Below, piece after piece: positions 23,810 through 34,288 of a stretch of DNA of 64,000 nt. Source of the stretch: Trachythela sp. YZ-2020 (lineage: Eukaryota > Cnidaria > Anthozoa > Malacalcyonacea > Clavulariidae); contig JADLSH010000363.1 in the NCBI GenBank assembly GCA_016169945.1, positions 3,610,501 to 3,674,500 of the forward strand. Direction: 5' to 3'. The notes below the pieces were generated by a model. The model was given only the letters and a program-made list of their open reading frames with translations, had not been told where the DNA came from and searched no databases. Numbering within the stretch: position 1 is the stretch's first letter; the number at the start of each line of letters is the position of its first letter. Both the position numbers and the translations under genes were made by a program.

Positions 23810-24887
23810 AAAATGAGCACATTTAAAAGCGCATGCGCCTTCTTTCATATATAAGCGTAGCTAAGCGTTGCGTGTTATTATGGCCATGTTTTCACCCAGA
23901 CCAATTAAAGCTCTGACGTTAACAAAAATAGGTACGCACACGCTGTAGCGTACATGGCGTCTACTGAGTCAGAAACAAAGAAAGACGCTTAATGCAGTTA
24001 AAATGTATGAAATGACCATTTTATTAGAATAAAGACAGTCTATTACATATCACACAAACATACAGTTTCCAAATACTTTAATTAGCGAATACTTTAATTT
24101 CATAACAAATCTGACGCGTCAATCAGTCCTGGGAAGTTGTTATAATATATAATTGAAAAATGTTCATATTGATATTTTGCAATATAATTTGTAAGCAAAA
24201 AAGTTTATTAACAGTGTGTGATATCTCTTCGACGATTTCTTTATGTTCCCCACTGGTCCCCACTAGAGCAATTCTGCAGAGTGTCCAGCATTATCATATG
24301 AGCAAAGTAATATGTTTCGCTAATTTCCTCATGAATTATTAATGATATTGGATATGTCAGCTTTATAAAGAAAGTGAGGCGATTTGTCAGAAAATTTGTC
24401 AGATGTTATAAATAACCATAATTTGTCAAGCTCCTCCTGCAACCCTTAAAGTTAAAGTCAATGGCATGTTTTGTTTTTAAAATGCACATTTATACATTAA
24501 AACCATTTCAATTAATTTCCTTTCTAGGATATATTAAATTCAGAAATTGATGAAATAAATGTAAAATCACTTTAATTAATTTCCTTTATAGGATATAAAT
24601 CAGAAAATTATTGATGAAATAGTCTGACTAATTGCATAATTTAATTGTCATCGAAGCTTCAAAAATAAACGAGATTTATAGCCTTGATCGAGGCCTTGAT
24701 AAACAATAAATAGTCTCACCGATTGAACACACGCTATATGTCGGTAAAATACAATAAATTACGTTGCAATCTCGTCAAATTTTACCAAATTTTTATAGCA
24801 AATAATGCAAATAATGAATGCATGCTGCAACATACAGTATCTGATATCAACTATATTTGTAATTTAAACTGATAAATTCGAAACAAG
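23810..24887. other. D-block fragment and AT-rich flank
   Basis: 23810-24140 matches receptor-downstream sequence at 37610-38140 and 12590-12700. 24507-24565 and 24571-24630 are a local direct duplication ('aattaatttcctttataggata' type unit). No gene seen. Confidence 0.45.
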
Positions 24888-25967
24888 ATCCTGTATTTTA
24901 TCAGATGATATACGAAATGATGTTGATAAAGGAAATCTCGTTGGGGCCATATTTATAGATCTTAGTAAGGCTTTTGATACGATTAGCCATGACGTTGAGT
25001 TGAGAGTTGAGTTCAATTCTTGCTGAGGACTATACTCATCACACTCATGTGGAAAGAGTAAGTCAACGCTCTGCCGAAAGTCGTGGGTTTTCTCCGGGCA
25101 CTCCGGTTTCCTCCCACAGGGAAACTTGACTGGGTGGGTTAGGATATACAGATTAGGAAAGTAATATCACAATTGTTGTAAAAATAGATAATGTAAGCTA
25201 CGTACATAATATAGGTAAGCGAGATACTTGATGTAATCGGTCACTGAAAAGCCCCAACGGAGAGTGATGATGCTGTTAAGAAGGCAAGTAACCGCCTGCA
25301 ATTGTTATCTAAATTACGTGATCATGTAACTTCCGATGTTGCCTATAAGATATTTCAAATGATGATTGTCCCAATTTTACCTTACAGCGGAACAACAAAG
25401 CTTTTGTTTACAGAGACACAGTTGGAGAAATTAGGTTGTATTGAAAGGCGTGCGAAAGAAATTATTGGATCAGGCATATATATTCCATCCCTGGATAAGC
25501 TGATAAAAAAGAAAGCCTGCGTGACTGTGAGAAAATGCTTAGTGAATGAGATATGTAGTAACTTCTGTGGAAGTTCCAAACATGACAAGGACACAAGAAA
25601 CAAAGCCATTCTAGTAAAGCTGCCAAAAGTAAAACTTGAGTTTAATAGGCAAGCTTTTCGATTTGCGGGTGCCAAGATTTATAATGAGCTCCCAATTGAA
25701 ATAAGGGGAGAGAAGGATTGTGTTGCACAAACATTTTAATTAGTCTTAGAGAGAAGAGCAACAGCTTTGACCCTTGTGGTTGTTCTAATATAGAGTCCTA
25801 ATTTAGCTATTTCATGAGTTTAATGATTTGCACGAATTTAATATTTTTATATTTTTATATTGTCAGTATAAAGAGGACACATATTGAAAACAGTGGTTTT
25901 CACTGAAATGTCTATCCTCTGTAAATTCTTAAAATAAAACAGAAGTCTTACTATCATCTGGTACAAG
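24888..25967 (+). pseudogene. LINE fragment interrupted by a SINE
   Basis: 24888-24995 encodes reverse-transcriptase motif A ('GAIFIDLSKAFDTISHDV'). After a SINE (24996-25268) the frame 25302-25739 encodes the C-terminal third of LINE ORF2, including 'RRAKEIIGS' and 'GAKIYNELPIEIRGEKD'. The sequence between motif A and the C-terminus is missing, so the catalytic aspartates are gone. 25740-25967 is the 3' UTR, and its last 272 bp recur as an insertion at 28273-28543. Confidence 0.8.
24996..25268 (+). mobile_element. tRNA-derived SINE with conserved central domain, 5'-truncated
   Basis: Starts inside the tRNA-like head (gttgagttcaattcttgc, B-box-like) and continues with the distinctive body 'cgtgggttttctccgggcac' and 'ggtttcctcccacaggg', ending near 'gccccaacggagagtg'. 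A fuller copy lies on the minus strand at 54171-54483. It interrupts the LINE above. Confidence 0.75.
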
Positions 25968-26548
25968 CTTTTTTCTATATAATCACGGCTTTGTCGGAGA
26001 TTGGTTCCTTTCGTCTATGGAAAACACACATTCTGCGCATTTGCGGGGTTGAAGTGCTCCAAATGGTCAACTTCCGCCCATAGACTCAGGTTATTTAGTG
26101 GAAATATAGTCAGTCGAATCGTAAGAACTGTCCCCTAGGACAGGACTATCACCCCTTGGTTCAGGTAAATGTCGGAGGGCAGGGCTCTATCGGGGTTTTA
26201 CCCCTAGGGCATTTAGTCTCTCCTAGCTTGTCTAATGTATACACACGTGGGATGAAAACACAGGCCATAATGAGTCTTTGGGTTGACAAGAGTTTAAGAG
26301 TATAAATATATATAATTGGTTCACTTCACCCCGATCCCGTTCTAGCTCCCACAATAACTTGGCGTGTGTTGTTTTTGTTTTCCGTATTTTCGTATATAAC
26401 GGGCTTGGATCATTAATAGCTTATAATAGGCTTATCAAAAGCATTTCATTAGGAAAACTGTCTGATAACGTGTGCCTATTTGATCGACCTTCTCGTGCAG
26501 ACGTTTTATACCTGATGCATATACAAAACCAAACGTATACCGTAAAAT
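25968..26548. other. Intergenic, no gene seen
   Basis: Unique-looking AT-rich sequence with a 'cccctaggacaggactatca' stretch and no recognised feature. The frame at 26359-26604 runs into the U block and is not believed. Confidence 0.35.
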
Positions 26549-26987
26549 ATGAGTTTCAAATACCAAATTTTCATATCGTGGGGTTTGAAAAGAGCCCAGT
26601 TTAGATGGTATGTTAACCATGGTTGATGATGAAAGACAATGTACTATACATTGGAGATACAGAGATCTTAAAAGAACTGTTAAACGTCATAGTATTAAGA
26701 GCAGTAAAATACCATAAACTTTACAGACTTTACTACAGAATGCCATAAGGGTACCACTCTATGTTACAGATGTAAGCCTATCTCAAAAGGTTAAATTGAA
26801 GAAATAAAGACATATCTCTACTCAGATACCTATTACATTGCGAATTGAAGGCTGCATGCTCTTAAATGTCACTCATATTGGCGCATGATGATAAAAGATC
26901 CTAGTTTGAATTCGTTCTTGTATGAAAATTTTCTTTCAAATACTTGGAGGCTTCATCCCATAGTTTGCATCAGACAATCTAGCACTA

Positions 26988-27139
26988 CAGGGTGAGTCAG
27001 AAAAAAGTGATGCCTTTGAAATTTAATACAATAGTGAACCTTTTGAAATTGAACTTCATATTTGCATTTTCTTTCAAAGAATCTATTGTACCCTATTGTA
27101 TTTAATTTCAAAGGCATCACTTTTTTCTGAATCACCCTG
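26988..27139. mobile_element. Tc1/mariner-like MITE
   Basis: 152 bp with long inverted arms starting CAGGGTGAGTCAGAAAAAAG and ending in CACCCTG, flanked by TA on both sides (26986-26987, 27140-27141). The sister block reads agcactagaact with a single TA near 9564, an empty site. No transposase. Confidence 0.85.
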
Positions 27140-28009
27140 TAGAACTTAAACTGTTTGGCTACATCAAGCCATAGTCAATCAAGACATGGTCTGGAAAACA
27201 CGGCCAAAGTCTTTGTTCTATCTTTTTGTTCATGTTTATGCAAACTTGTGGACGGTGATGACAATGAATTTTTGCCATAATGAAGCAATCATCCAATGGC
27301 ATCATCTCGTCAAATCACTCAACCGTACTGTTGAAATATTAATAAGCAAAATTTCAAAAGATTTGTGCACGGTGAAGTCGTCTCAACATAAAATCTTAGC
27401 TCATTATAGACGCTTTGAAGTTTACCGAGTTTCCAGATTATATCTCTATTGAATATGCAGATCAAGCATTCCATGTACGAGGTGATAATTTGCATGTTGA
27501 ACAAAAGGAAGTGGGTGTCATTCAATGCATCTAACCTTTAATTACTTTTTTTGGCAGCTATAACTCAGCCGTGTTTTGCAGTCAATAGAAAATAATGCTC
27601 ATAGAAGTCAATGTTTTGTAGTCATAGGTCCGAGGGCATGCTTCCCAGGAAAATTTTCAAATATGTTATCTCTGAAATGGTATTTCCTGCGTTCTGGGAA
27701 AGATTTAACATGCAGAAACCAGCTCGTTTTGCATTTCAGGCAGCGAAAAATCTTACTCCTTCGTATTAAATTATCCAATTCTTTGGGGGGGGGGCTTAGC
27801 ACTTCTGCTTCTGGGGAGGGGCTACAGCCATTAGCTCCCCATATTCCGCCGCCCCTGTAAAACGCTCGGGCAATGCCCAGCTCGCATTTTAAAGGGCGCT
27901 GAGAGACTCCGCCAGCAAGTTTTGACTCCTTGATCCTCCCTTGTTTACGTTTCTCTAGCAGGCAGAAGTTTTTTTCAGTACAGCTCCCAAGAGCGAGAGC
28001 TTCGCTATT

Positions 28010-28806
28010 GTGATGTGCATTATTGAATCACAATGGAGAACACATTTTTTTGTATAAATGGAATTTACCTGCCAGCAGAATGCAAACAAGGCAAGGGCAC
28101 AGAATAAAGATCTATACAGAAGGGCCACTCAGCGGTGCAACGTGTCCTCATCTTTTTATGCAAAAATATGCAGTTTACTGGCCAGAGTAATGGCGGATCA
28201 GCCAGTTCAGCGTGCTTATTGGCCAGAAAAAGCAAATGACTGGCCAGAGTAATGGCGTCCAACATGCGTAATTTGAAATAAGGGGAGAGAAGGATTGTGT
28301 TGCACAAACATTTTAATTAGTCTTAGAGAGAAGAGCAACAGCTTTGACCCTTGTGGTTGTTCTAATATAGAGTCCTAATTTAGCTATTTCATGAGTTTAA
28401 TGATTTGCACGAATTTAATATTTTTATATTTTTATATTGTCAGTATAAAGAGGACACATATTGAAAACAGTGGTTTTCACTGAAATGTCTATCCTCTGTA
28501 AATTCTTAAAATAAAACAGAAGTCTTACTATCATCTGGTACAAGTGATGTGCATTATTGAATCACAATGGAGAACACATTTTTTTGTATAAATGGAATTT
28601 ACCTGCCAGCAGAATGCAAACAAGGCAAGGGCACAGAATAAAGATCTATACAGAAGGGCCACTCAGCGGTGCAACGTGTCCTCATCTTTTTATGCAAAAA
28701 TATGCAGTTTACTGGCCAGAGTAATGGCGGATCAGCCAGTTCAGCGTGCTTATTGGCCAGAAAAAGCAAATGACTGGCCAGAGTAATGGCGTCCAACATG
28801 CGTAAT
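28010..28806. repeat. 263-bp direct duplication flanking a LINE tail
   Basis: 28010-28272 and 28544-28806 appear identical, offset 534, so both encode the same 64-residue chance frame. Between them lies a 271-bp LINE 3' end. The duplicated stretch spans both the old flank and most of a previously inserted MITE, so it happened last. Confidence 0.9.
28273..28543 (+). mobile_element. 5'-truncated LINE 3' end
   Basis: Matches 25696-25967 (end of LINE ORF2 plus 3' UTR) with very high identity, starting at 'ttgaaataaggggagag' and ending 'ctggtacaag'. No poly-A tail is visible. Its two sides are the 263-bp direct repeats. Confidence 0.85.
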
Positions 28807-28878
28807 GCGATATGCGCGAGCATAAAAACTTCAAAAGTTCCGACGCGAGTGGCCCTTCTGTATAGATCTTTATTCTTT
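28632..28878. mobile_element. hAT-like MITE with 30-bp inverted ends
   Basis: Ends share AGAATAAAGATCTATACAGA then AGGGCCACTC in inverted orientation. The 8-mer ggcaaggg lies at 28624-28631 and 28879-28886. The uninterrupted paralogue near 10300-10307 reads gcaagggggtc. A partial second copy at 28098-28272 comes from the later 263-bp duplication. Confidence 0.8.
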
Positions 28879-28999
28879 GGCAAGGGGGTCTATCATACAT
28901 AAATTATACATAAACTAACTATAAGTACCTCGAACGTGCGGTGCCAGTGTGGGTAGAGTATAGCAAATACGGCGGTTGACTGTTGTGTAAAACTACTTC

Positions 29000-29027
29000 G
29001 ACGTTTCGAGCGAAGGCCCTTCGTCTG
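29000..29027 (-). ncRNA. Hammerhead-ribozyme-like core in Penelope terminus
   Basis: On minus: CAGACGA, one base, GGGC-CTTC-GCTC stem-loop, then GAAACGTC. It resembles the hammerhead core CUGANGA...GAAA but has A for U at the second core base and one spare base before stem II. Identical to 36036-36063. Hammerhead motifs are known in Penelope-like elements. Activity is uncertain here. Confidence 0.35.
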
Positions 29028-29302
29028 GAAGTTAGTAGAATGGGTCGGGGGAAAAACATGTGCTTTTATAAGCGATCACGTGATAAAAAATAAACCAATC
29101 AGATGGATCTAATCAAAACAAACTATAAACAAAATATGGAAATCACATCACAAAATATATTAGCATATAAGGTGCAGCGAACAAAGATAACAAAGCAAGA
29201 AAGACAGATAACAAGGAACGAAATATTAGATAAGGTGAGATGTAGAGTATCTGCTGATGGCAGGCATAAACAGATAGGAGTTAAATGTAAGAGAGGCGCT
29301 CA

Positions 29303-30466
29303 TTAATGCCGAGAGGATGAATGGTGCCAAGTTGGGAAATGAGACGCATTTCTTGGCTTTTTGCGGCTATCATTACTACCAGAAATGGGACACAGAGCTC
29401 GCATTTTCATATCTGAAGCACTGTGATTGCCAGTGTTGAAATGTCTGGCAACAGGTTGTTTAGCATCATTGTTTACGACAGCACGACCAAAACTTATCCT
29501 TAAATATCTACCAGTTTCACCAATATAGAGCATCCCACATTTTCTGCATGAAATACAGTAGATGAGATGAGAGGAGGTGCACGTGAAATGGTGCTTAATG
29601 GTGTACTTAGATTTTGTTGCCGAAATTGTAGTGGAAGAATCTATATACTTACAGGTTTTACACAGCTTCACACCACAAGGAAACGTGCCATTAGGTGACG
29701 ACGAGTCATGTGGTAGAGAGCTGTGGACTAGGGTTTCACGGATATTTTTACTATATCGAAACGAGACTAAGGGATTATTGGTTAAAATGGAAGATGTTTC
29801 AGGGTCGTTTTTCAAGATATGAAAATTCTTCCTAATGACATATATCCCTTACTTTGAAATTGAAGGGATGGTAACCGAGAACTAGGGGTATTTTGTTGTT
29901 GGGAACATTAGACACATGGTCTCTAAGGGTTTCGGATCGGGGAATATTGGAAGCCTTCGAAAAGGCAGTATCTAAGAGAGGGGTTGGATAACCGCGTTGG
30001 ACAAAAAAGTTTCTCATTTCCTGACTTTTGGTATGGAAGTCCTCATCTTCACTTCAAATGCGGCGAAGGCGAAGGAACTGAGAGAAGGGAATGGACCTTT
30101 TAGTGTGGTTGGGATGGGAAGAAGTAAAGAGAAGATAGCTATGGGAGTCAGTCGGCTTGTAGAACACAGAAGTAACAAGTCTATTGCCATTGATAGATAC
30201 AAGTATATCTAAGAACGATACACTGGTCTCACTGATCTCCCACGTAAACTTGAGTGCTGGGTGGAAGTTATTAACAGAGTTAATAAACTTCTCCAACTCT
30301 CCGCGGGAACAGGATGCTGTGCCGAGACAGTCATCAATGTACCTACCAAGGTAATCAGGTATGGGATCTGTGCACTGCTCGAAGATCTGCTTTTCCACAA
30401 AACCAACGAATAAATTGGCATAGTTGGGACCCATTTTCGTTCCCATGGCTACACCACTTATTTGTT
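29303..30466 (-). pseudogene. Penelope-like element: RT C-terminal half and GIY-YIG endonuclease (minus copy)
   Basis: Reads right to left. 30466-30054 begins at QQISGVAMGTKMGPNYA and contains the catalytic GRYIDDCLG. 30017-29832 holds the thumb-like region in another frame. 29815-29303 has the Penelope-typical Cys motif CKTCKY followed by the GIY-YIG domain (LIYCISCRKC, LYIGET). At least two frameshifts separate the parts, and three residues seen in the plus copy just after LYIGET (EHR) are deleted. Penelope RTs are related to telomerase RT and pair with GIY-YIG rather than AP endonuclease. Its N-terminal half lies at 33643-34251, beyond the nested LINE. Confidence 0.88.
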
Positions 30467-30640
30467 GGTATGATATGATATGATACTTTAATGATATGCT
30501 CCCAAGTGGGCTCTTCAGCATAAAATTACAACAATTTAAATATTAATATAACAGCTAATTTAAAATGTTATGTTAAGATAATTTAAACTATATATCTATA
30601 AGACTTTCTAACTTGTCAATTTATGATAAAAGGATAAAAA

Positions 30641-32647
30641 TTATGGATTCGAATAAAACGTATCTAGAATATGTGATTTAAGTTTCTTCTTAAAACTTCT
30701 TACTGTAGGAATGTTTTTAAAATTGTCTTCTAAATCGTTCCAGATTTTCGTTCCTCTGTAGTGAAACGTTCTCTGTCCTGCTGCCGTTCTGTAAAATGGA
30801 ATGTGGAGCAGATCTTGATAGCGCATTGGATGATCGTGTAACTCAGCACGTTTACTAAACTTGTCGCATAAATAATTGGGGGCTAGGTTGTTAACGCACT
30901 TATAGGCCATTACTGTATCTCTAAACAATAACAGTTGTTCGACAGGTAGCCATCCAAGTTCTTGTAAAACTGGTGTAATATGGTCAAACTTTCTGGTATT
31001 TGTGATGACTCTACACGCAAAGTTCTGTACTGCCTGGAGTTTTTTCAAATTCACAGAGGAAGTATTAGACCAGACGGAGGAGCAGTATAAAAGCCTGCTA
31101 ATAACAAGAGCTTCAATAACTAACAAGAGCGTATCTCTGTCGAAGGTGTCCTTGACTCGGTAGATTTGAACTAATTTGGACATACATGATGAAACCAGTT
31201 TAGTAATGTGACAGTCATATGATAGGTGTGAGTCAAGAAGTACCCCTAGATCTTCGACGGATGGGACTGGCGTAATGGTTTTTCCCAAGAGGTTTAACGA
31301 TATATCAGGGGGGATGGTTCCCATCAGTTGACTTGTTCCAACAAGGAGGAATTTAGTTTTTTCTGGGTTAATAAGCAATTGGTTCGCAGAACACCACTTT
31401 ACGACCCTGTTGAGATCTGATTCCAAATTATGAGTCGCTTGTTCTATGTCTTTGATGGAGAACGACAGAAAAACTTTAGAATCATCTACGTACGAATCAA
31501 GGTTACACGATTGAGTGGTTGATGGTAGGTCATTTGTGTAGATACAGAACAATAGAGGTGATAGGATTGCACCTTGTGGTACGCCATGAGTAATGGGGAG
31601 TGAAGAAGACATTTGTGATCCATCAGGAGAAGCACCAACGCAACTTAGTTTATGCAACAAGATTGAGTGGCTGACGCTGTCAAATGCTTTGGATAAATCT
31701 AACAAGACCAAAGCGGTCACCATCTTCTTGTCCATAGCTTCCAGAATACAGTCGCTTACCATAATGTTGATGGTTTCAGTGGAATGGTATTTTCTATTTC
31801 CACTCTGATGAGAGGATAAACGATTATTGTTAGATAAGTAAGCACCAAATTGATTAAGGACAACTTTTTCACAGATTTTTGAAGCAACGACAAGAAGTGA
31901 AAGAGGTCGATTATTCGATGCCAACTCGTGATCGCCTTCCTTCAGCAATGGTATTACTTCGGCTAATTTCCAAACATCAGGAAACGTCGATGAAGCGAGT
32001 GAACAGTTTATTATGTCCGTGAGGGGGGCTAATATCACAGGAAGGCTGTCTTTAATAACACGAAGGCTTATCTTATCTAGTCCAGGGGACTTGTTAGTGG
32101 GCATAGCGAGGATAATACGTTGCACCTCGGTGCAGGTAACTGATTCGAAGTAAAATAGCTCACTTGTTGGGTAAGAAATTACAGTAGATAATGGACTAAT
32201 TAATTCAATGTTATTGTCTTCAGCTACACGTCTTGCTGCTTCAGCGGTGTTCTTTCCCAGCGAGGTGAAGTACTGGTTGAAATCATCAGCCACTACTTTT
32301 TGATCCTTGGCATATACTTGCGATTCCTTTTCTTTGGTTGGAATATATCGATTTATTGTCTTCCAAAGAGAGCTGGGGTTGTTCTTATGTTTCTGAACTT
32401 CATTAAATGCGTGGATTTTGGCAGCACTTTTTAGTGTAGATTTGACTTTGTTACGATAATCTTTGTAATGATTCCAATCATTATTGTCGCGGGTCTGTAG
32501 GTAACGGCGGTGAAGTCGATCTGTACCTCTCATAAGGTTTTTAATTTCGTGCGTGACGTACGCGCATGGTCGGCTACGAACTTTCACGGTCTTTATTGGT
32601 GCATGTACACCAAGGACAGAGTGAAGTATGTCGAATTCACGTCGCAT
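30641..32647 (-). CDS. LINE ORF2 reverse transcriptase region
   Basis: 668-residue open frame. After a linker, RT motifs appear in order: NKSPGLDKIS (about 185-194), NNRPLSLL (245-252), LLDLSKAFDSVSHSIL (315-330, first catalytic Asp), HGVPQGAILSPLLF (354-367), and SYVDDSK (385-391, catalytic Asp pair), followed by INPEKTKFL and a C-terminal tail with IPFYRTAAGQR. Family resemblance is to jockey-superfamily (CR1/L2-like) elements. Between KLSCVGASPDG and SQMSSSLPITHG about 20 residues expected between motifs A and B (the WFxSYL region) are missing, so it is probably inactive. The frame overlaps the upstream endonuclease frame by 55 bases in another phase, so a single frameshift separates them. 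The nominal ATG is internal to ORF2 and not a real start. A related tail is seen at 42429-42746. Confidence 0.88.
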   Translation of the reverse strand: MRREFDILHSVLGVHAPIKTVKVRSRPCAYVTHEIKNLMRGTDRLHRRYLQTRDNNDWNHYKDYRNKVKSTLKSAAKIHAFNEVQKHKNNPSSLWKTINRYIPTKEKESQVYAKDQKVVADDFNQYFTSLGKNTAEAARRVAEDNNIELISPLSTVISYPTSELFYFESVTCTEVQRIILAMPTNKSPGLDKISLRVIKDSLPVILAPLTDIINCSLASSTFPDVWKLAEVIPLLKEGDHELASNNRPLSLLVVASKICEKVVLNQFGAYLSNNNRLSSHQSGNRKYHSTETINIMVSDCILEAMDKKMVTALVLLDLSKAFDSVSHSILLHKLSCVGASPDGSQMSSSLPITHGVPQGAILSPLLFCIYTNDLPSTTQSCNLDSYVDDSKVFLSFSIKDIEQATHNLESDLNRVVKWCSANQLLINPEKTKFLLVGTSQLMGTIPPDISLNLLGKTITPVPSVEDLGVLLDSHLSYDCHITKLVSSCMSKLVQIYRVKDTFDRDTLLLVIEALVISRLLYCSSVWSNTSSVNLKKLQAVQNFACRVITNTRKFDHITPVLQELGWLPVEQLLLFRDTVMAYKCVNNLAPNYLCDKFSKRAELHDHPMRYQDLLHIPFYRTAAGQRTFHYRGTKIWNDLEDNFKNIPTVRSFKKKLKSHILDTFYSNP

Positions 32648-33510
32648 TCCGAGAAAATAGATAGGAGACGGTTTGAGTTCGAAGAGAGATCAGAGGAGAA
32701 TGACAAGGGGTTATAGTGCTTGTAGCTCCGTACAGTAATAAAGCATGGTGCTTTCTTAGGTGGTCTCAACTTCAGTATGGCGTACACAGGTAGATGGTCG
32801 CTGATTGGGGTATTTAACACGCCGCTTTCGCGCACAAGTTTCGAGGACGAGGTGAGAATAACGTCAATTAATGAGTGGCAAGTATGTGTTATTCTAGTTG
32901 GACTATTGATCATTTGTGTGAGGTTTAGTTCAGCAGATATGTCAGCTAGAACTTTCTGGTCACGGCTAGTCTTTAACAAATTGCAGTTCAGATCACCGAG
33001 AATGAAAATCGGTTTTCCATATAGAAGAGCTTGCATGTAATTAGGTTTGAAGAAGTTCTCAAAACAGGCCACAGGACAGTCTGGTGGACGGTACGAAACA
33101 CATATTAAAAGAGATTTGGATTTATTGCATTGAAGTTTTATCCAGAGTTGGTGGAAATTAGTTTCGGATATTTGTGAAAGTTCTTTTAATACGGAGGCTT
33201 TTATTTCTTTTCGAATGTAGGCGCAAACGCCGCCACCCATTTTATGAAGGCGATCGAGCCTGAACAACTTATAGCCCTCGACGCCGACTTCAGAGTTGGT
33301 AACCGTTGTGTTCAACCATGTTTCGGAGATTGTAAGGACATCGATATTTGATGATATGGCTAGATCCCTAAGTTGAACAAGATGGGCTATGTTCCTCAAT
33401 GAGCGAATATTTAAGTGAACAATCTTTAGGCCTGAAAGAGTAATAGGAGTTGTTGTTGCAAGTTCGTCAATGGAGGTTATTTTAACAGCAATATTATTGC
33501 TATTGACCAC
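32593..33510 (-). CDS. LINE apurinic-type endonuclease region
   Basis: 305-residue frame with the exonuclease-endonuclease-phosphatase fold motifs of LINE ORF2: HLNIRSL (N34), ISETWL (E63), MGGGVCAYIR, a GDLN motif (D173, N175), SLIDVIL, and the terminal ISDHLP (D238, H239). The enzyme nicks target DNA to prime reverse transcription. The last about 20 residues after SIFSECD are out of frame with the downstream RT, marking the frameshift near 32640. All expected catalytic residues are visible. No separate ORF1 was recognised upstream. Confidence 0.87.
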   Translation of the reverse strand: MVNSNNIAVKITSIDELATTTPITLSGLKIVHLNIRSLRNIAHLVQLRDLAISSNIDVLTISETWLNTTVTNSEVGVEGYKLFRLDRLHKMGGGVCAYIRKEIKASVLKELSQISETNFHQLWIKLQCNKSKSLLICVSYRPPDCPVACFENFFKPNYMQALLYGKPIFILGDLNCNLLKTSRDQKVLADISAELNLTQMINSPTRITHTCHSLIDVILTSSSKLVRESGVLNTPISDHLPVYAILKLRPPKKAPCFITVRSYKHYNPLSFSSDLSSNSNRLLSIFSECDVNSTYFTLSLVYMHQ

Positions 33511-33600
33511 ATTGCCGTTTTTTCTAGCAGTGTTATATGGCCGGGTATGATTTGTTATAAGTACAGGGATCGGGTGTTGAGGAAAATGAAGGTTAGCATG

Positions 33601-33688
33601 GTAATGCTCACCATCAAATGAAAAATTGTGTAATGCTCACCATCAAATGAAAAATTGATGGTAATGCTCACCATCAAATGAAAAATTG
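33601..33688. repeat. Triplicated 28-bp Penelope segment at LINE junction
   Basis: gtaatgctcaccatcaaatg followed by aaaaattg occurs at 33601-33628, 33630-33657 and 33661-33688. Penelope copies elsewhere have it once, so the extra copies sit exactly at the LINE 5' junction and may be a repeated target-site duplication. Confidence 0.8.
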
Positions 33689-34251
33689 TTGAGGGTGAGC
33701 ACTAATTCAGCCAAACGTATCAAAACAGTGGTAGACGATTCCTGGTTGGGGCGCTTATCTAAGAAGAATTTGAGTGCTCTCAAACCATCATGATGGGGAA
33801 TGACAGTGTACAATGATTTGACATCCATGGTGAAAATGAATTTATGAGTGTTATGATATTGAATGTTATGAAAGATTTGGAGAGCATGTTTGGTGTCCTT
33901 GATATAGGATGGTAAGTCCTTAACCAAGGGCGCCATGACACGATCGAGGTAGCTAGAGATAAGCTCGGTGGGACAACGGCAAGCAGAGACAATGGGTCTA
34001 CCTGGGTTGTCCGGTTTGTGGATTTTGGGTAAGAAGTACATGATGGGTGTGCGAGGTGTGGTGGTTATGAGATGCTTGGCAGTTTCAGGAAGATCACCAG
34101 AGGCGATGAAATTCTTGATGGTGGTGGAAATGGTGGTTTGATTGGTAGAAGTCAAATCAATGTCAATTTTGCTGTAAAAGGTGGTGTCACTCAATTGTCG
34201 ACAAGCTTCATTGCGATATAAGTCAGCTCTCCAAACAACCAAGGCAACCAA
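33643..34251 (-). pseudogene. Penelope-like element: RT N-terminal half (minus copy)
   Basis: About 200 residues with 'YFLPKIHKPDNPGRPIVSAC' and 'FIFTMDVKSLYTVIPH' (first catalytic Asp region), ending FSFDGEHY, where the LINE is inserted. The remainder resumes at 30466 with QQISGVAMG. The frame is open to 34251, but its 5' end is truncated near 34255 by an inverted junction. Confidence 0.85.
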
Positions 34252-34288
34252 CCATTGTTTACGACAGCACGATGATAACTCTAGCTAC

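Larger units (their letters stand above)
26549..28916. repeat. U block, copy 2 (upstream of receptor 2)
   Basis: Matches 7320-7620 and 9485-10310 upstream of receptor 1. Insertions specific to this copy are a mariner-like MITE (26988-27139), an 8-bp-TSD MITE (28632-28878) and a LINE tail with a long duplication (28010-28806). The block resumes at 36130 after the Penelope composite. Confidence 0.75.
30467..33600 (-). mobile_element. Nearly full-length jockey/CR1-type LINE inserted in Penelope
   Basis: Orientation minus. The 5' end is near 33600 and the 3' end near 30467 with a short ATATC-type tandem tail (tgatatgatatgata). Carries an AP-endonuclease frame (32593-33510) and an RT frame (30641-32647). 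The long open frames suggest a relatively young insertion compared with other LINEs here. Confidence 0.82.

Noticed and set aside
28058..28786. Two identical 64-residue frames suggesting a duplicated small gene
   Set aside because: Both lie inside the 263-bp duplicated flank/MITE sequence. The frame does not exist in the paralogous receptor-1 locus.
29103..30212. Plus-strand open frames across the minus Penelope copy
   Set aside because: They are antisense shadows. The opposite strand has recognisable RT and GIY-YIG motifs.
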